Part shown: positions 1-9,205 of the stretch, one piece after another
Layout: every line of letters begins with the position of its first letter
How positions within the stretch are numbered: position 1 is the stretch's first letter
DNA from: an uncultured Pelagibacteraceae bacterium
GTDB lineage: Bacteria > Pseudomonadota > Alphaproteobacteria > Pelagibacterales > Pelagibacteraceae
Length of the DNA: 64,000 nt
Direction of reading: 5' to 3'
Assembly (NCBI GenBank): GCA_902523515.1
Contig: CABYZT010000003.1
Coordinates: 68,368-132,367 of the forward strand
Position numbers and translations under genes: made by a program
The notes under the pieces: generated by a model
What the model was told of the DNA's origin: nothing
The model's input: only the letters and a program-made list of their open reading frames with translations
The model's database searches: none

Positions 1-2455
1 CTGTTTCGCTTTTAATTGATCTAATATCAATAATACACTCATGAGCAACATTACCATTTGAACCTTTATAAAGAATTGGGTAATGGTCTTTTAATCTATT
101 TGCTATGTAATTTGCATTTAGGATTGCAATTTGTGTTGCAAGTTTTACACCTTCGGATCCCATCATCTTAATGTACATCCAAGAAATTGATAAAATACTT
201 GAGCTTCCCCAAGGAGCTGCTGAAACGGCACCTATTCCACTTGCAGGTCCACAATCTTTTACGACTGGATGATTAGGCAGATAAACTTGTAAATGTCTTT
301 TACATGCGATAGGTCCCATTCCAGGTCCTCCTCCACCATGTGGAATACAAAATGTTTTATGCAAATTTATATGACAAACATCAGGACCAAAATTTCCTGG
401 TTTTGCAACTCCAACAAGTGCGTTTAGGTTTGCTCCATCCATATAAACTTGACCACCATGTTCATGAATTACTTCACATATATCTTTAATTTTTTCCTCA
501 AATACGCCATGGGTTGATGGGTAAGTTACCATTAATGCACCAAGATTGTCTGAATGCAATTCTGCTTTTTTCTTTAAATCCTCAAAATCAACATTTCCTT
601 CTTTGTCACAATCAACAACGACAACTTTCATTCCAACCATCTGTGCACTTGCTGGATTGGTTCCATGTGCTGAGCTTGGAATTAAACATATATTTCTATT
701 TTCATCCCCTCTATCTAAATGATACTTTCTTATTACCATTAAGCCAGCATACTCACCTTGGGCTCCCGCATTTGGCTGAAGTGAAACACCAGAAAAACCA
801 GTAATAGATCTTAACCAATTTTTAAGATCTGTGAACATTTCTCTATATCCCTCCATCTGTTCGACAGGTACGAATGGGTGGGGCTCAGCCAATTCTCTCC
901 ACGAAATAGGTATCATTTCTGCAGTAGCATTTAATTTCATAGTACATGAACCTAGAGCAATCATTGTTCTATTAAGAGCTATATCCTTATCCTCTAACTT
1001 TTTAAGATATCTAAGCATTTCTGTCTCTGAATGATATGAATTAAAAACAGGGTGTTCTAAATATTTTGAAGTTCTTAATAAATTTTTTGGTAGATTTGGT
1101 AAACTAACAGTTGGATCCTCTTTTTTAATTGACTCTGCAGCATTAAATATTTTTAGTAGTTGGTTTACTCTATAAACATTTTTTCTTTCGTCGAAAGAAA
1201 CAGCCAGCATCTCTGAATTTACTTTTCTAATATTAACTTTTTGGTCTAAAGCATTTTTGAAAATCTGATCTGTCTTTTCTTTAGTTATAATAGTTACAGT
1301 ATCAAAAAAATAATCTGAGTATAATTCATATCCAGATTGTTTTATTTTATCTGCAAAATTTTTTGCTAGTTGAGATACTCTTTCAGAAATACTTTTAATT
1401 CCATCAGGGCCGTGATAAATGGCATATGCTGCTGAAACAATCGCTAGTAAGGCTTGAGCAGTACAAATATTACTTGTAGCTTTGTCTCTTCTAATATGTT
1501 GCTCTCTAGTTTGTAATGACAATCTATAGGCCTGGTTTCCATGCCTGTCCACTGAAACCCCAACAATTCTACCTGGCATAGATCGTTTGTATTCATCTTT
1601 TGTTGCAAAAAAGGCTGCATGAGGTCCTCCATAACCCATTGGAATACCAAATCTTTGGGAACTACCGACTGCAATATCTGCTCCAAGCTCTCTTGGTGTT
1701 TTTAGCATAGAAAGTGCAAGGAGATCACAAACTAAAATTGCTTTTCCATTTTTTTTATGAATTTTACTTATGGCCTCACTAGGATCTTTAATATCACCTA
1801 AAGTTCCTGGATATTGTAAAACTCCGCAAACAATATCTTCTTTTAACTGCTCTAGAACTTTATCCTCGTTTCCAACAAGCACTTTAAGACCCATTGGCTC
1901 TGCTCTAGTTTGGATAACATCAATTGTTTGTGGATGACAATTCTCTGAAACAAAAACTAAATTACTATCACTTTTATTAAGTCTATGACTTAAACCCATA
2001 GCTTCGGCAGCTGCTGTCCCTTCATCAAGTAAAGACGCGTTTGCTATATCCATGCCTGTAAAATCAACAATCATTTGTTGAAAGTTTAATAGCATCTCTA
2101 ATCTACCTTGTGCTACTTCAGGCTGATAAGGTGTGTATGATGTGTACCATCCAGGATTTTCTAATATATTTCTTAAAATTACATATGGTGTGTAGGTTCC
2201 ATAATAACCCATGCCTATAAAATTTGAGTAAATTTGGTTTTTTTTTGAAATTGCTTTTAATTTTCTTAAAGCTTCATATTCTGAATTTGGTTCACCGATA
2301 TTTAATTCACCTTTAAACTGAATCTTTTCTGGTATGGTACTATTAATAAACTCATCTAATGACTTAAAGTTAAGATCTTTAAGCATTTTTTCTTGGTCCT
2401 TTTCAGATGGACCTATGTGTCTTCTAATAAAATCTTTTTGTGAATTATGTAACAT
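1..2455 (-). CDS. gcvP: Glycine dehydrogenase (P-protein), C-terminus cut by window edge
   Basis: This is the PLP-dependent decarboxylase of the glycine cleavage system; it releases CO2 from glycine and passes the aminomethyl group to lipoyl-GcvH. About 818 residues are visible of a family length near 950, and the frame runs open off the left edge. The N-terminus ([18 protein letters not shown]) has the family's HIGP signature. The PLP-lysine region HKTFCIPHGGGGPG lies near residue 700, and SSAHGTNPASAQM lies ahead of it. Both halves typical of the fused single-chain form are present, so this is not the split GcvPA/GcvPB type. Its ATG overlaps the gcvH stop by one base (TAATG), which implies coupled translation as the last gene of gcvTHP. 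Confidence 0.96.
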   Translation of the reverse strand, partial: MLHNSQKDFIRRHIGPSEKDQEKMLKDLNFKSLDEFINSTIPEKIQFKGELNIGEPNSEYEALRKLKAISKKNQIYSNFIGMGYYGTYTPYVILRNILENPGWYTSYTPYQPEVAQGRLEMLLNFQQMIVDFTGMDIANASLLDEGTAAAEAMGLSHRLNKSDSNLVFVSENCHPQTIDVIQTRAEPMGLKVLVGNEDKVLEQLKEDIVCGVLQYPGTLGDIKDPSEAISKIHKKNGKAILVCDLLALSMLKTPRELGADIAVGSSQRFGIPMGYGGPHAAFFATKDEYKRSMPGRIVGVSVDRHGNQAYRLSLQTREQHIRRDKATSNICTAQALLAIVSAAYAIYHGPDGIKSISERVSQLAKNFADKIKQSGYELYSDYFFDTVTIITKEKTDQIFKNALDQKVNIRKVNSEMLAVSFDERKNVYRVNQLLKIFNAAESIKKEDPTVSLPNLPKNLLRTSKYLEHPVFNSYHSETEMLRYLKKLEDKDIALNRTMIALGSCTMKLNATAEMIPISWRELAEPHPFVPVEQMEGYREMFTDLKNWLRSITGFSGVSLQPNAGAQGEYAGLMVIRKYHLDRGDENRNICLIPSSAHGTNPASAQMVGMKVVVVDCDKEGNVDFEDLKKKAELHSDNLGALMVTYPSTHGVFEEKIKDICEVIHEHGGQVYMDGANLNALVGVAKPGNFGPDVCHINLHKTFCIPHGGGGPGMGPIACKRHLQVYLPNHPVVKDCGPASGIGAVSAAPWGSSSILSISWMYIKMMGSEGVKLATQIAILNANYIANRLKDHYPILYKGSNGNVAHECIIDIRSIKSET

Positions 2456-2835
2456 TAGCTTGATGTCTCCTTTGCAAATTTATCGTATTCTTCTTTGTTC
2501 ATTAAATTATCTAGCTCAGATGTGTCTTTAATTTTCAATTTAAAAAACCATGCATCACCTTCAGGGTCCTCATTGATTTTGGCAGGGTCATCAACTATAG
2601 ACTGGTTGGTGTCTACCACTTCACCACTAACTGGAGTATAAACATCACTAGCAGCTTTCGTAGATTCTACTACTCCTGCAGTACCATCTTTTTCAACATT
2701 AGATCCTTTTTCAGGAAGTTCTGCAAAAACTATGTCTCCAAGCATTTCTGTTGCATGTTTTGTAATTCCTATTGTGGCCACATCTCCCTCCAAAGTAATC
2801 CACTCATGCTCTTTAGAAAATTTTACTTCACTCAT
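2455..2835 (-). CDS. gcvH: Glycine cleavage system H protein
   Basis: This is the lipoyl carrier of the glycine cleavage system, shuttling the aminomethyl group between GcvP, GcvT and the L-protein. At 126 residues it has the usual family length. The lipoylation site is the lysine in [19 protein letters not shown], and the N-terminal FSKEHEWI is the classic family start. It sits between gcvT and gcvP: its start overlaps the gcvT stop by one base and its stop overlaps the gcvP start by one base. The gene for the L-protein (lpd) is not in the window. Confidence 0.97.
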   Translation of the reverse strand: MSEVKFSKEHEWITLEGDVATIGITKHATEMLGDIVFAELPEKGSNVEKDGTAGVVESTKAASDVYTPVSGEVVDTNQSIVDDPAKINEDPEGDAWFFKLKIKDTSELDNLMNKEEYDKFAKETSS

Positions 2836-3938
2836 TAATTTACTCCTTTCACATAATTTTTCTTATAAAATGGTAATGCGCAAATATTTGCTGGATGTTT
2901 TTTTCCTCTTACCTCAAGCAAAATTTTTGTATCAACCTTTGAAAACTCTTTATCAACATAACCCATTGCTATAGGACCGTTTACACTTGGTCCAAACGTT
3001 CCACTAGTTATCTCACCAATTTGTTTATCTGTATCATTAAATATTTTAGTTTTTTCTCTTGCAATCAGTCTACCCTCAGGCTTAATCCCTACTCTTATTT
3101 GGCTTGCTCCATCTTGCATTTGGTTCATTATTTTTTTCGATCCAATAAAACCCCCATTTGATAATCTAGATTTTGAGATTGCCCATCTAAGGTTTGCCTC
3201 AACTGGTGTTTTATTAATATCTAATTCGTGACCATATAAACATAATCCAGCCTCTAATCTCAAGGTATCTCTTGCCCCAAGTCCTATAAGTTGTGCTCCC
3301 TTTTCTATTAAATTTTCAACAAATTTTTCAGCTTTATCGTTAGAAATTGAAATTTCAAATCCATCTTCCCCAGTATAACCTGATCTTGTGACAAATAATT
3401 TTTGATTATCAGAATCAAACCAATTTCCTGTCATAAAATTTAGTTGATCAACCCCATTTATAATTGAGTTTAAAATTTCAACAGATTTAGGTCCTTGAAT
3501 TGCTATTAAAGATCTATTGTTGTCTAAATTCATTTTAAATTTAGAGCCTAGTAAATTAGATAAAATTTCAAAATCTTTATCTTTGCATGCAGCGTTTAAA
3601 ATAATTAAATACCCATCCTCTATTTTAGTAATAATTAAATCATCATAAATTCCAGCATCTTCATTCATTAAGAAACTATACTTAGAGCAGTTTTCTTTTA
3701 AATTTTTTAAATCTAATGGAAAAATTTTTTCTAATTCTTCTGTTAAACTTTGATCACCATATATAAATAATTGACCCATATGAGATACGTCAAATATTCC
3801 AGAATTTGATCTAGTGAATTTATGTTCTTCAATAATACCTTTGCTATACTGAATAGGCATTTCATAACCAGCGAATTCAACAAACTTAGCGTTGTTACTT
3901 TGATGAAGTTTATTTAGCGATGTTTTTTTTATTTCCAT
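2835..3938 (-). CDS. gcvT: Aminomethyltransferase (T-protein of glycine cleavage)
   Basis: This enzyme transfers the methylene group from aminomethyl-GcvH to tetrahydrofolate and releases ammonia. The 367 residues match the family length. The N-terminus [21 protein letters not shown], the FDVSHMGQ motif and [11 protein letters not shown] are typical T-protein folate-binding-fold signatures. It is the first gene of gcvTHP, and the glycine riboswitch ends about 15 bases before its ATG. No strong Shine-Dalgarno is obvious, which would suit riboswitch control of ribosome access, but that mechanism is inference. Confidence 0.97.
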   Translation of the reverse strand: MEIKKTSLNKLHQSNNAKFVEFAGYEMPIQYSKGIIEEHKFTRSNSGIFDVSHMGQLFIYGDQSLTEELEKIFPLDLKNLKENCSKYSFLMNEDAGIYDDLIITKIEDGYLIILNAACKDKDFEILSNLLGSKFKMNLDNNRSLIAIQGPKSVEILNSIINGVDQLNFMTGNWFDSDNQKLFVTRSGYTGEDGFEISISNDKAEKFVENLIEKGAQLIGLGARDTLRLEAGLCLYGHELDINKTPVEANLRWAISKSRLSNGGFIGSKKIMNQMQDGASQIRVGIKPEGRLIAREKTKIFNDTDKQIGEITSGTFGPSVNGPIAMGYVDKEFSKVDTKILLEVRGKKHPANICALPFYKKNYVKGVN

Positions 3939-3952
3939 ATTAACTCTTCTAT

Positions 3953-4090
3953 GCCCCCTCTGTCTTGGTGCCTGAGAGATTTGCTCCTTCGGCGAGAATA
4001 ATTCTCTTTCCAGAGTTAATATGTACGGTCCTTTTGCCTGAGAGTTTCCGGGGTGGTTGCTCCTTCGGCGCTACAAAAGTAGTCTCTCCC
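3953..4090 (-). promoter_or_regulatory. Tandem glycine riboswitch upstream of gcvT
   Basis: Read on the minus strand, two copies of the glycine aptamer core follow one another. The first (about 4090-4022) starts GGGAGAG and contains GCCGAAGGAGCAA and CTCTCAGGCAAAAGGACC. The second (about 4018-3953) repeats CGCCGAAGGAGCAA and CTCTCAGGCACCAAGACAGAG. The linker between them is only a few bases, as in known tandem glycine riboswitches. Its position directly before gcvT is the classic location. Glycine riboswitches usually turn gcv expression on when glycine is plentiful, and SAR11 glycine riboswitches have been described. Confidence 0.96.
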
Positions 4091-4099
4091 GTAAATGGA

Positions 4100-4129
4100 T
4101 TTATAACACATTTAAAATGTTTATGTAAA
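4100..4129 (-). promoter_or_regulatory. Predicted sigma70 promoter for gcvTHP
   Basis: On the minus strand TTTACA (4129-4124) is followed after 18 bases by TATAAA (4105-4100). This predicts a start near 4093, a few bases before the first riboswitch aptamer. The promoter lies just past the stop of the DMT transporter gene. The spacer contains the inverted repeat ACATTTTAAATGT. Confidence 0.6.
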
Positions 4130-4131
4130 AT

Positions 4132-5004
4132 TTATTTAGCTACCTTTTTGACAAGTAATGGAGACAAAAACTGTATTACTACCGCTGTTATAACTACGGC
4201 TCCACCAAAAAGCACTGTAAGTGGTGGGTTTTCGTTTGCAAACATCCATGCCCACATGGGTCCTAGAACAGCTTCAGTTAACATAATAATTCCAACAAAT
4301 GCTGAAGGAGTTGATCTTGCTCCAATTGTTATAAGTATAAATCCAAGTCCAACTTGAAAAAATCCTGCAATAAAACCTAAAAAAATATCATTTGTTGAAA
4401 CCAAAATACTCGGTGACATAAACAAACCTATTAGTGTTGCAAAAATTCCAGCAACTAATTGTAAAGGTATCATGTCGACTTTTGGATATTTTCTTACAAT
4501 TAAAATTAAGATTGCAAAAGATATCGGCATGATAAATGCAACTAAGTTTCCAGTCATTTGACCTGGTGTTAGTGAACTTCCCAACATTAAAATGATGCCA
4601 ACTACTGCTGTAATAATGCAAGTTAATGTAATTTTAGAAATTTTTTCCTTTAAAAATACATAACCAAAAATTGCTAAAAACAAAGCTTGAGTTTGAATTA
4701 TAAAGTTTGCATTAGCTACTGTTGTTTCGTACATAGCAAATACATAGCTAGCAAATCCAATAGATAAAATTATACCTCCAAATAAACCTGGAATTCCAGA
4801 TTTATAAAGAGCACTGAAAATTTTTCCTCTGTAAGTAAAAATTAAAAAAATTGTAATTACTCCAATAAAGAAAAGTGATCTCCAAAATAATATTTGCCAA
4901 AGTGTAGATCCATCGAAAGACTTAACAATTAAACCTCCAAAACTTAATGCACAAGCTCCTAAAAAAACTAAAATAGGTCCTGGTATTTTTGATAAAAAAT
5001 TCAT
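4132..5004 (-). CDS. EamA/DMT-family transporter
   Basis: A 290-residue integral membrane protein with about ten hydrophobic segments and two EamA-type halves, the architecture of drug/metabolite transporters. FLGACALSFGGLIVKSFDG opens the first half and ARSTPSAFVGIIMLTEAVLGPMWAW is the typical second-half segment. The substrate cannot be read from sequence; family members move amino acids, metabolites or drugs. Its ATG overlaps the pxpC stop by one base (TAATG), so it is probably co-translated with the 5-oxoprolinase subunits. It is therefore a candidate carrier for 5-oxoproline, glutamate or a relative (inference). Confidence 0.85.
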   Translation of the reverse strand: MNFLSKIPGPILVFLGACALSFGGLIVKSFDGSTLWQILFWRSLFFIGVITIFLIFTYRGKIFSALYKSGIPGLFGGIILSIGFASYVFAMYETTVANANFIIQTQALFLAIFGYVFLKEKISKITLTCIITAVVGIILMLGSSLTPGQMTGNLVAFIMPISFAILILIVRKYPKVDMIPLQLVAGIFATLIGLFMSPSILVSTNDIFLGFIAGFFQVGLGFILITIGARSTPSAFVGIIMLTEAVLGPMWAWMFANENPPLTVLFGGAVVITAVVIQFLSPLLVKKVAK

Positions 5005-5948
5005 TAAATTTGTGATAGTAAATTTTGAGTTTCCATTTCATATAACTTAAATAAAGTCTCTGCATCAGATAAATTAATCTCTTTAAATTTTATTTTTGAA
5101 CCAGGAGACATCTGTACTAATCGGTCATAATCTACACTAGCCACAACTCCAATTTTTGGATAGCCACCAATAGTACCATGATCTGAAAGCATTATAATTG
5201 GATTTCCGTCTGCCGGTACTTGGATTACACCTTTAATCAAACCCTCTGATTTTATGTTGGTATTCACTATATTATCAATTTTAGATCCCTCTAGTCTCAT
5301 ACCCATTCTGTCTGAAAGTTTGGATACCGTGAATTCCTTTTCATAAAATATTTTTTTACCTTCTTCAGAAAAGTAATCAAAATTAGTGCCTTTGATCACC
5401 CTTATGTTTTCTATTTTGGTATTAATGTAATTAGTTTTTTTAATATCCTTATTTGAATTTATTTTTTTTAAATTAATTCTTTGACCTACATCTATTTTTT
5501 TTCCATCATTAGATCCAATATTTGCTTTCGTATTTATAGAACAACTATTCCATTGAAATTTTAAATCGAACTCACCACCTAATGCTAAATATCCATAAAC
5601 TGATTTATTTGTAGATATGATATTTATCTCATCTCCATTTTCAATTTGATAACTTTCGTAACATTTTCCCTCCATTTCAGTATCTTTTTTTTTAATTGAA
5701 AAAATTACATCTCCAGTAACAGCAAAATTGATTTTTTCTCCTGAATACTTTATGTGAGGGCCTTGATATGCAAACTCTATCACTGCAGAGTCTAAATTAT
5801 TATTAACAAGTTTGTTGGCTAAGAGATAATTTCGATTATCCATAGCACCACTAAATGGAATACCAATATGATAAAGATGATCCCTACCTTTATCTTGAAA
5901 AGTGGTATTAATTCCAGGTCTAATTATTTCTAAATAATTGTTACTCAT
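5004..5948 (-). CDS. pxpC: 5-oxoprolinase subunit C (biotin-dependent carboxylase-like domain)
   Basis: This is the larger partner of the bacterial ATP-dependent 5-oxoprolinase PxpABC, which opens 5-oxo-L-proline to L-glutamate. The 314-residue protein belongs to the allophanate-hydrolase subunit 2 (AHS2) family: IRPGINTTFQDKGRDHLYHIGIP near the N-terminus, NIRVIKGTNFDYF in the middle, and VSKLSDRMGMRLEG, a family hallmark. It overlaps pxpB by 8 bases, and pxpA starts divergently just beyond pxpB. The pairing with pxpA favours 5-oxoprolinase over urea amidolyase, because no biotin carboxylase or allophanate hydrolase gene is nearby. Confidence 0.9.
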   Translation of the reverse strand: MSNNYLEIIRPGINTTFQDKGRDHLYHIGIPFSGAMDNRNYLLANKLVNNNLDSAVIEFAYQGPHIKYSGEKINFAVTGDVIFSIKKKDTEMEGKCYESYQIENGDEINIISTNKSVYGYLALGGEFDLKFQWNSCSINTKANIGSNDGKKIDVGQRINLKKINSNKDIKKTNYINTKIENIRVIKGTNFDYFSEEGKKIFYEKEFTVSKLSDRMGMRLEGSKIDNIVNTNIKSEGLIKGVIQVPADGNPIIMLSDHGTIGGYPKIGVVASVDYDRLVQMSPGSKIKFKEINLSDAETLFKLYEMETQNLLSQI

Positions 5949-6615
5949 TATAATTTTTATACTGATCTAAAGTAATTTCCTTGAAAACTACTCTATCTCC
6001 TGGGTTAATTAGGTTTGGTTTGTCTTCTTTTGAACTATCAAAAACATCTAAAGGAGTATTTCCCAAAATATTCCATCCACCTGGACTTTCAAATGTATAA
6101 ATGTTTGCAAATTGCTCAGTAACTGCAACAGATCCCTTGGGCACTTTTACTCTTGGGGTTTCTAAACGTTGAGCTCGCATATTCTCATCTAAGTCACCAA
6201 GAAAAGGCATGCCAGCAATAAACCCTGTCATGTAACAAAAATATTCCTTATTTAAAAAATTCTCTAAAATTTTTTCTCTACTTAATTTTAATATTTCTTC
6301 CAATCTTTTAATGTCCATTGAAAAATTTTCATGACAACAAACTGGTATTTCTAATTTTTTTGAATATATATCTTTTGAGTCTTGAGCATTAATGTTTTCA
6401 ACATAATTTTTTACTTCTTTAAAATTTGTTTTTTTTAGATCATAAGAAATAATTAGTTTGTTATAAGAAGGTGTTAAATTATTTATCCCTTCAAATTTTT
6501 TTTCTTTAATAGTTTTAAAATATTTTATTACTTGTGAATTAATTGATTTATTTACTTCATTACCAAAATCACAGTACAAAGCTGCGTCACCAAGATTTGA
6601 TATATTTTTTATCAT
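5941..6615 (-). CDS. pxpB: 5-oxoprolinase subunit B (KipI/AHS1 family)
   Basis: This is a 224-residue AHS1/KipI-family protein, the second subunit of PxpABC 5-oxoprolinase. Family motifs are GDAALYCDFGNEV at the start, then YMTGFIAGMPFLGDLDE, TPRVKVPKGSVAVTEQFANI and SPGGWNILGNTPLDVFD. It is the first gene of the minus-strand pxpB-pxpC-DMT unit and lies head to head with pxpA, with only 27 bases between the two start codons as I assign them. Its promoter must therefore lie inside or across pxpA sequence. Confidence 0.92.
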   Translation of the reverse strand: MIKNISNLGDAALYCDFGNEVNKSINSQVIKYFKTIKEKKFEGINNLTPSYNKLIISYDLKKTNFKEVKNYVENINAQDSKDIYSKKLEIPVCCHENFSMDIKRLEEILKLSREKILENFLNKEYFCYMTGFIAGMPFLGDLDENMRAQRLETPRVKVPKGSVAVTEQFANIYTFESPGGWNILGNTPLDVFDSSKEDKPNLINPGDRVVFKEITLDQYKNYNE

Positions 6616-6619
6616 GTCA

Positions 6620-6628
6620 TGTTATACT
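6620..6628 (+). promoter_or_regulatory. Extended -10 promoter element of pxpA
   Basis: The string TGTTATACT is an exact extended -10 (TG-N-TATACT). A TTGATA at 6597-6602 could act as a weak -35, 20 bases upstream. Transcription would start near 6635, only about 8 bases before the pxpA ATG at 6643. The element overlaps an in-frame upstream ATG at 6619, which argues that the 6619 ATG is not the translation start. Confidence 0.5.
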
Positions 6629-6642
6629 TAACATTAGAGACT

Positions 6643-7416
6643 ATGGAAATTAATATAAATTGCGATTTAGGTGAAAAATCAAAACATCATTCAAATAAGT
6701 ATGATCCAAATTTACTAGAAATAGTTAATTCTGCAAATGTCGCATGTGGTTATCATGCGGGTGATGATGAGTCGATGAATCAAGTAGTTCAAATTTCAAA
6801 AAAAAATGGTGTTAGTATTGGAGCGCATCCGTCATTTAATGACCCTGAAAATTTTGGCAGGCAGAGAATTAATCTTCCACCTAATGAGGTAAGGCAATTA
6901 ATTATTGATCAATATGAAATTCTTCAAAAAATTGCTCAAGATCATGGAGAGAATGTTACTCACATAAAACCACACGGTGCTTTGAATAATATGGCTTGTG
7001 AGGATATAGATTTAGCTACCACTTTAGCAAAAGCTATAAACGAAATTAGTAAAGATTTAATTTATTTGGTTCCTACAGGATCTAAAATGGAAGAAGCGGC
7101 CAAAAAACTAAACATGCGTATAGCTTGTGAAATTTTTGCAGATAGAAATTATGAGGATGATGGCAATTTAGTTTCTAGAAAAAAACCTCATGCTCTTATT
7201 ACTGATCCAGAAGAAGCTAAAAAACACGTATTAAATATGGTTAAAAATCAGTCACTTAATTGTCACAGTGGAAAGCAGATACCTTGTGAAATAGACTCTG
7301 TGTGCATACATGGGGATAATGAAAGTTCATTATCTACTGCAAAATCAATTAGGGAAAATTTAATAGAAAATGGGCTGCAATTAAAACCACTTAACCAAAT
7401 GAAAAAATTTATATGA
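6643..7416 (+). CDS. pxpA: 5-oxoprolinase subunit A (LamB/YcsF family)
   Basis: This is the LamB/YcsF-family subunit of PxpABC 5-oxoprolinase. The N-terminus MEININCDLGEKS matches the family start, followed by ANVACGYHAGDDESMNQVV, VSIGAHPSFNDPENFGR, THIKPHGALNN and CEIFADRNYEDDGNLVSR. I place the start at 6643 (257 residues) because the family begins at this point. The ATG at 6619 would add eight unconserved residues and sits inside the predicted -10. The stop overlaps the start of the next gene (ATGA). Confidence 0.93.
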   Translation: MEININCDLGEKSKHHSNKYDPNLLEIVNSANVACGYHAGDDESMNQVVQISKKNGVSIGAHPSFNDPENFGRQRINLPPNEVRQLIIDQYEILQKIAQDHGENVTHIKPHGALNNMACEDIDLATTLAKAINEISKDLIYLVPTGSKMEEAAKKLNMRIACEIFADRNYEDDGNLVSRKKPHALITDPEEAKKHVLNMVKNQSLNCHSGKQIPCEIDSVCIHGDNESSLSTAKSIRENLIENGLQLKPLNQMKKFI

Positions 7417-7898
7417 TCAAAAAAACTTTTTATTCACTTTTGTTTTTAGTTTTACTGTCAACAAATTCATATTCCGCAGGATCAGACAGTACTAGTAAAG
7501 TAAAATCAGATTATACTCAGGCTGTTACTTTAATTAAAGCAGCTAAGAAATATGAAAAAAAAGGAAAAATAGAAAAAGCCAAAAAACGATATGAAAAAGC
7601 TCAAGCCTTATTAATGAAATCAAACAAAAAAAAACCACTCCAAGCAGATACCTTAAACTATCTTGGTTTTACAACTAGGAAACTCGGAGATTTTGAAAAT
7701 GGAGAAAAGTATTATCTTTTAGGTTTAGAAATTGATCCAAAACACGTGGGTATAAACGAATATTTGGGTGAATTATACGTGGTTACTAATAGAATAGATT
7801 TAGCTAAAGAAAGATTAAAAGTATTAGAAAGTTGTAATTGCGAAGAGTATACAGAGTTAAAAGAAATTATTGATGGAACAAAAAAATCAAAATATTAA
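7413..7898 (+). CDS. Exported TPR-repeat protein
   Basis: A 161-residue protein with an N-terminal signal peptide (IKKTFYSLLFLVLLSTNSYSA, cleavage likely after SYSA), so it is predicted periplasmic. It then has a lysine-rich helical stretch and about two TPR units (ADTLNYLGFTTRKLGDFENG, EYYLLGLEIDPKHVGINEYL). TPRs mediate protein-protein contacts; no enzyme motif is visible. It starts inside the pxpA stop codon (ATGA), so it is co-translated with pxpA, but why it is coupled to oxoproline metabolism is not clear. Its tail overlaps the convergent dctM by 4 bases. Confidence 0.8.
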   Translation: MIKKTFYSLLFLVLLSTNSYSAGSDSTSKVKSDYTQAVTLIKAAKKYEKKGKIEKAKKRYEKAQALLMKSNKKKPLQADTLNYLGFTTRKLGDFENGEKYYLLGLEIDPKHVGINEYLGELYVVTNRIDLAKERLKVLESCNCEEYTELKEIIDGTKKSKY

Positions 7899-9205
7899 TT
7901 TATATTTTGAACCATTTGTTGAGGCATCCATAACGCAATTTCAGGGAAAATAACAACAAGTATTACTGCAAGTATCATTAATAAAAATAATGGAAAAGCA
8001 CTTCTTGCAATAAATCCCATATCTTTGTTAGCCATTCCTTGTAAAACAAATAAATTAAATCCTACAGGTGGAGTAATTTGAGCCATCTCAACTACAATAA
8101 CTAAAAATATACCAAACCAAATCATATCAAAACCAGCCTGTCTAATCATTGGTTCAATAATTGCCATTGTTAATACTACTGCTGAAATTCCATCAAGAAA
8201 CATTCCAAGAATAATATAAAAAATCATTAATACAAAAATTAATACATAAGGTGATAGCTCCATATTTTGTATCCAGATAGCTAGATTTCTTGGAAGACCC
8301 GTAAATCCCATTGCTAATGATAAAAATGTAGAACCAGCTAAAATAAAAGCAATCATACAAGATGTTTTAGTTGCTCCTAATAATGATTGTTTAAATGTTT
8401 CAATGGTTAAGCTCTTTTGAAAGTAAGATAAAATTAAAGCCCCTACTACACCTAAAGAAGCAGCCTCTGTTGCTGTTGCAACCCCAGTGTATATTGATCC
8501 AATTACAGCTGATATTAAAATAATTACTGGTAATAATTGTTTTGATTTTCTTATTTTTTCTAGAAAGGAAAAATTTTCTACATACTTTGGCATACTTTTT
8601 TTATTTATTAAAGACCAAATCATCACATAAGACATAAAAATAAGTGCAATCATTATCCCTGGAATAATTCCTGCAATAAATAGCTTTGCTATAGACTCTT
8701 GAACAGTTACTCCATAAATTATTAATATTATTGAAGGAGGTATAAGAAGTCCTAGGGTTCCTGAGCCAGCTAGACTACCTAACAAAATTTTTTCTGGATA
8801 TTTTCTTTTTCTTAGTTCTGGGATAGACATCTTACCTACTGTTGCAACAGTTGCAGCAGAAGAGCCAGAAATTGCAGCAAAAAGTGCACAACCAACAACA
8901 TTTACATGAATTAATCCACCAGGTAATTTTTGCATCCATGGTGATAGTCCAGCAAATAAGTTTTCTGATAACTTGGTCCTAAATAATATTTCACCCATCC
9001 AAACAAACAATGGTAAAGCTGTTAATGTCCATGATGATGATGTTCCCCATATCGTAGTTGCCATGGCATCTCCAACTGGTCTTGAAGTAAATAGCATCAT
9101 CCCAATTGTTGAAACACCTATCATGCTTATTGCTACCCAGATGCCAGATCCAAGAAAGAATAAAAGTACACTTATAAAAAATATTATGAGAAATATTTCA
9201 GTCAT
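7895..9205 (-). CDS. dctM: TRAP transporter large permease
   Basis: This 436-residue, highly hydrophobic protein is the large membrane subunit of a TRAP transporter, which carries the transport path and couples uptake to a sodium or proton gradient. DctM-family motifs include PLFVWMGEILFRTKL, GCALFAAISGSSAATVATVG, LLGSLAGSGTLGLLIPPSI and PPVGFNLFVLQG. It overlaps dctQ by 8 bases, as is normal for dctQM pairs. The substrate cannot be read from this subunit. Confidence 0.95.
   Translation of the reverse strand: MTEIFLIIFFISVLLFFLGSGIWVAISMIGVSTIGMMLFTSRPVGDAMATTIWGTSSSWTLTALPLFVWMGEILFRTKLSENLFAGLSPWMQKLPGGLIHVNVVGCALFAAISGSSAATVATVGKMSIPELRKRKYPEKILLGSLAGSGTLGLLIPPSIILIIYGVTVQESIAKLFIAGIIPGIMIALIFMSYVMIWSLINKKSMPKYVENFSFLEKIRKSKQLLPVIILISAVIGSIYTGVATATEAASLGVVGALILSYFQKSLTIETFKQSLLGATKTSCMIAFILAGSTFLSLAMGFTGLPRNLAIWIQNMELSPYVLIFVLMIFYIILGMFLDGISAVVLTMAIIEPMIRQAGFDMIWFGIFLVIVVEMAQITPPVGFNLFVLQGMANKDMGFIARSAFPLFLLMILAVILVVIFPEIALWMPQQMVQNIN

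Noticed and set aside
3965..4357. 130-codon plus-strand ORF
   Set aside because: It lies over the glycine riboswitch and the reverse of the DMT gene; its residues reflect conserved RNA structure, not protein.
6619..6642. Earlier ATG for pxpA
   Set aside because: It lies within the predicted extended -10 and adds residues absent from the LamB/YcsF family.
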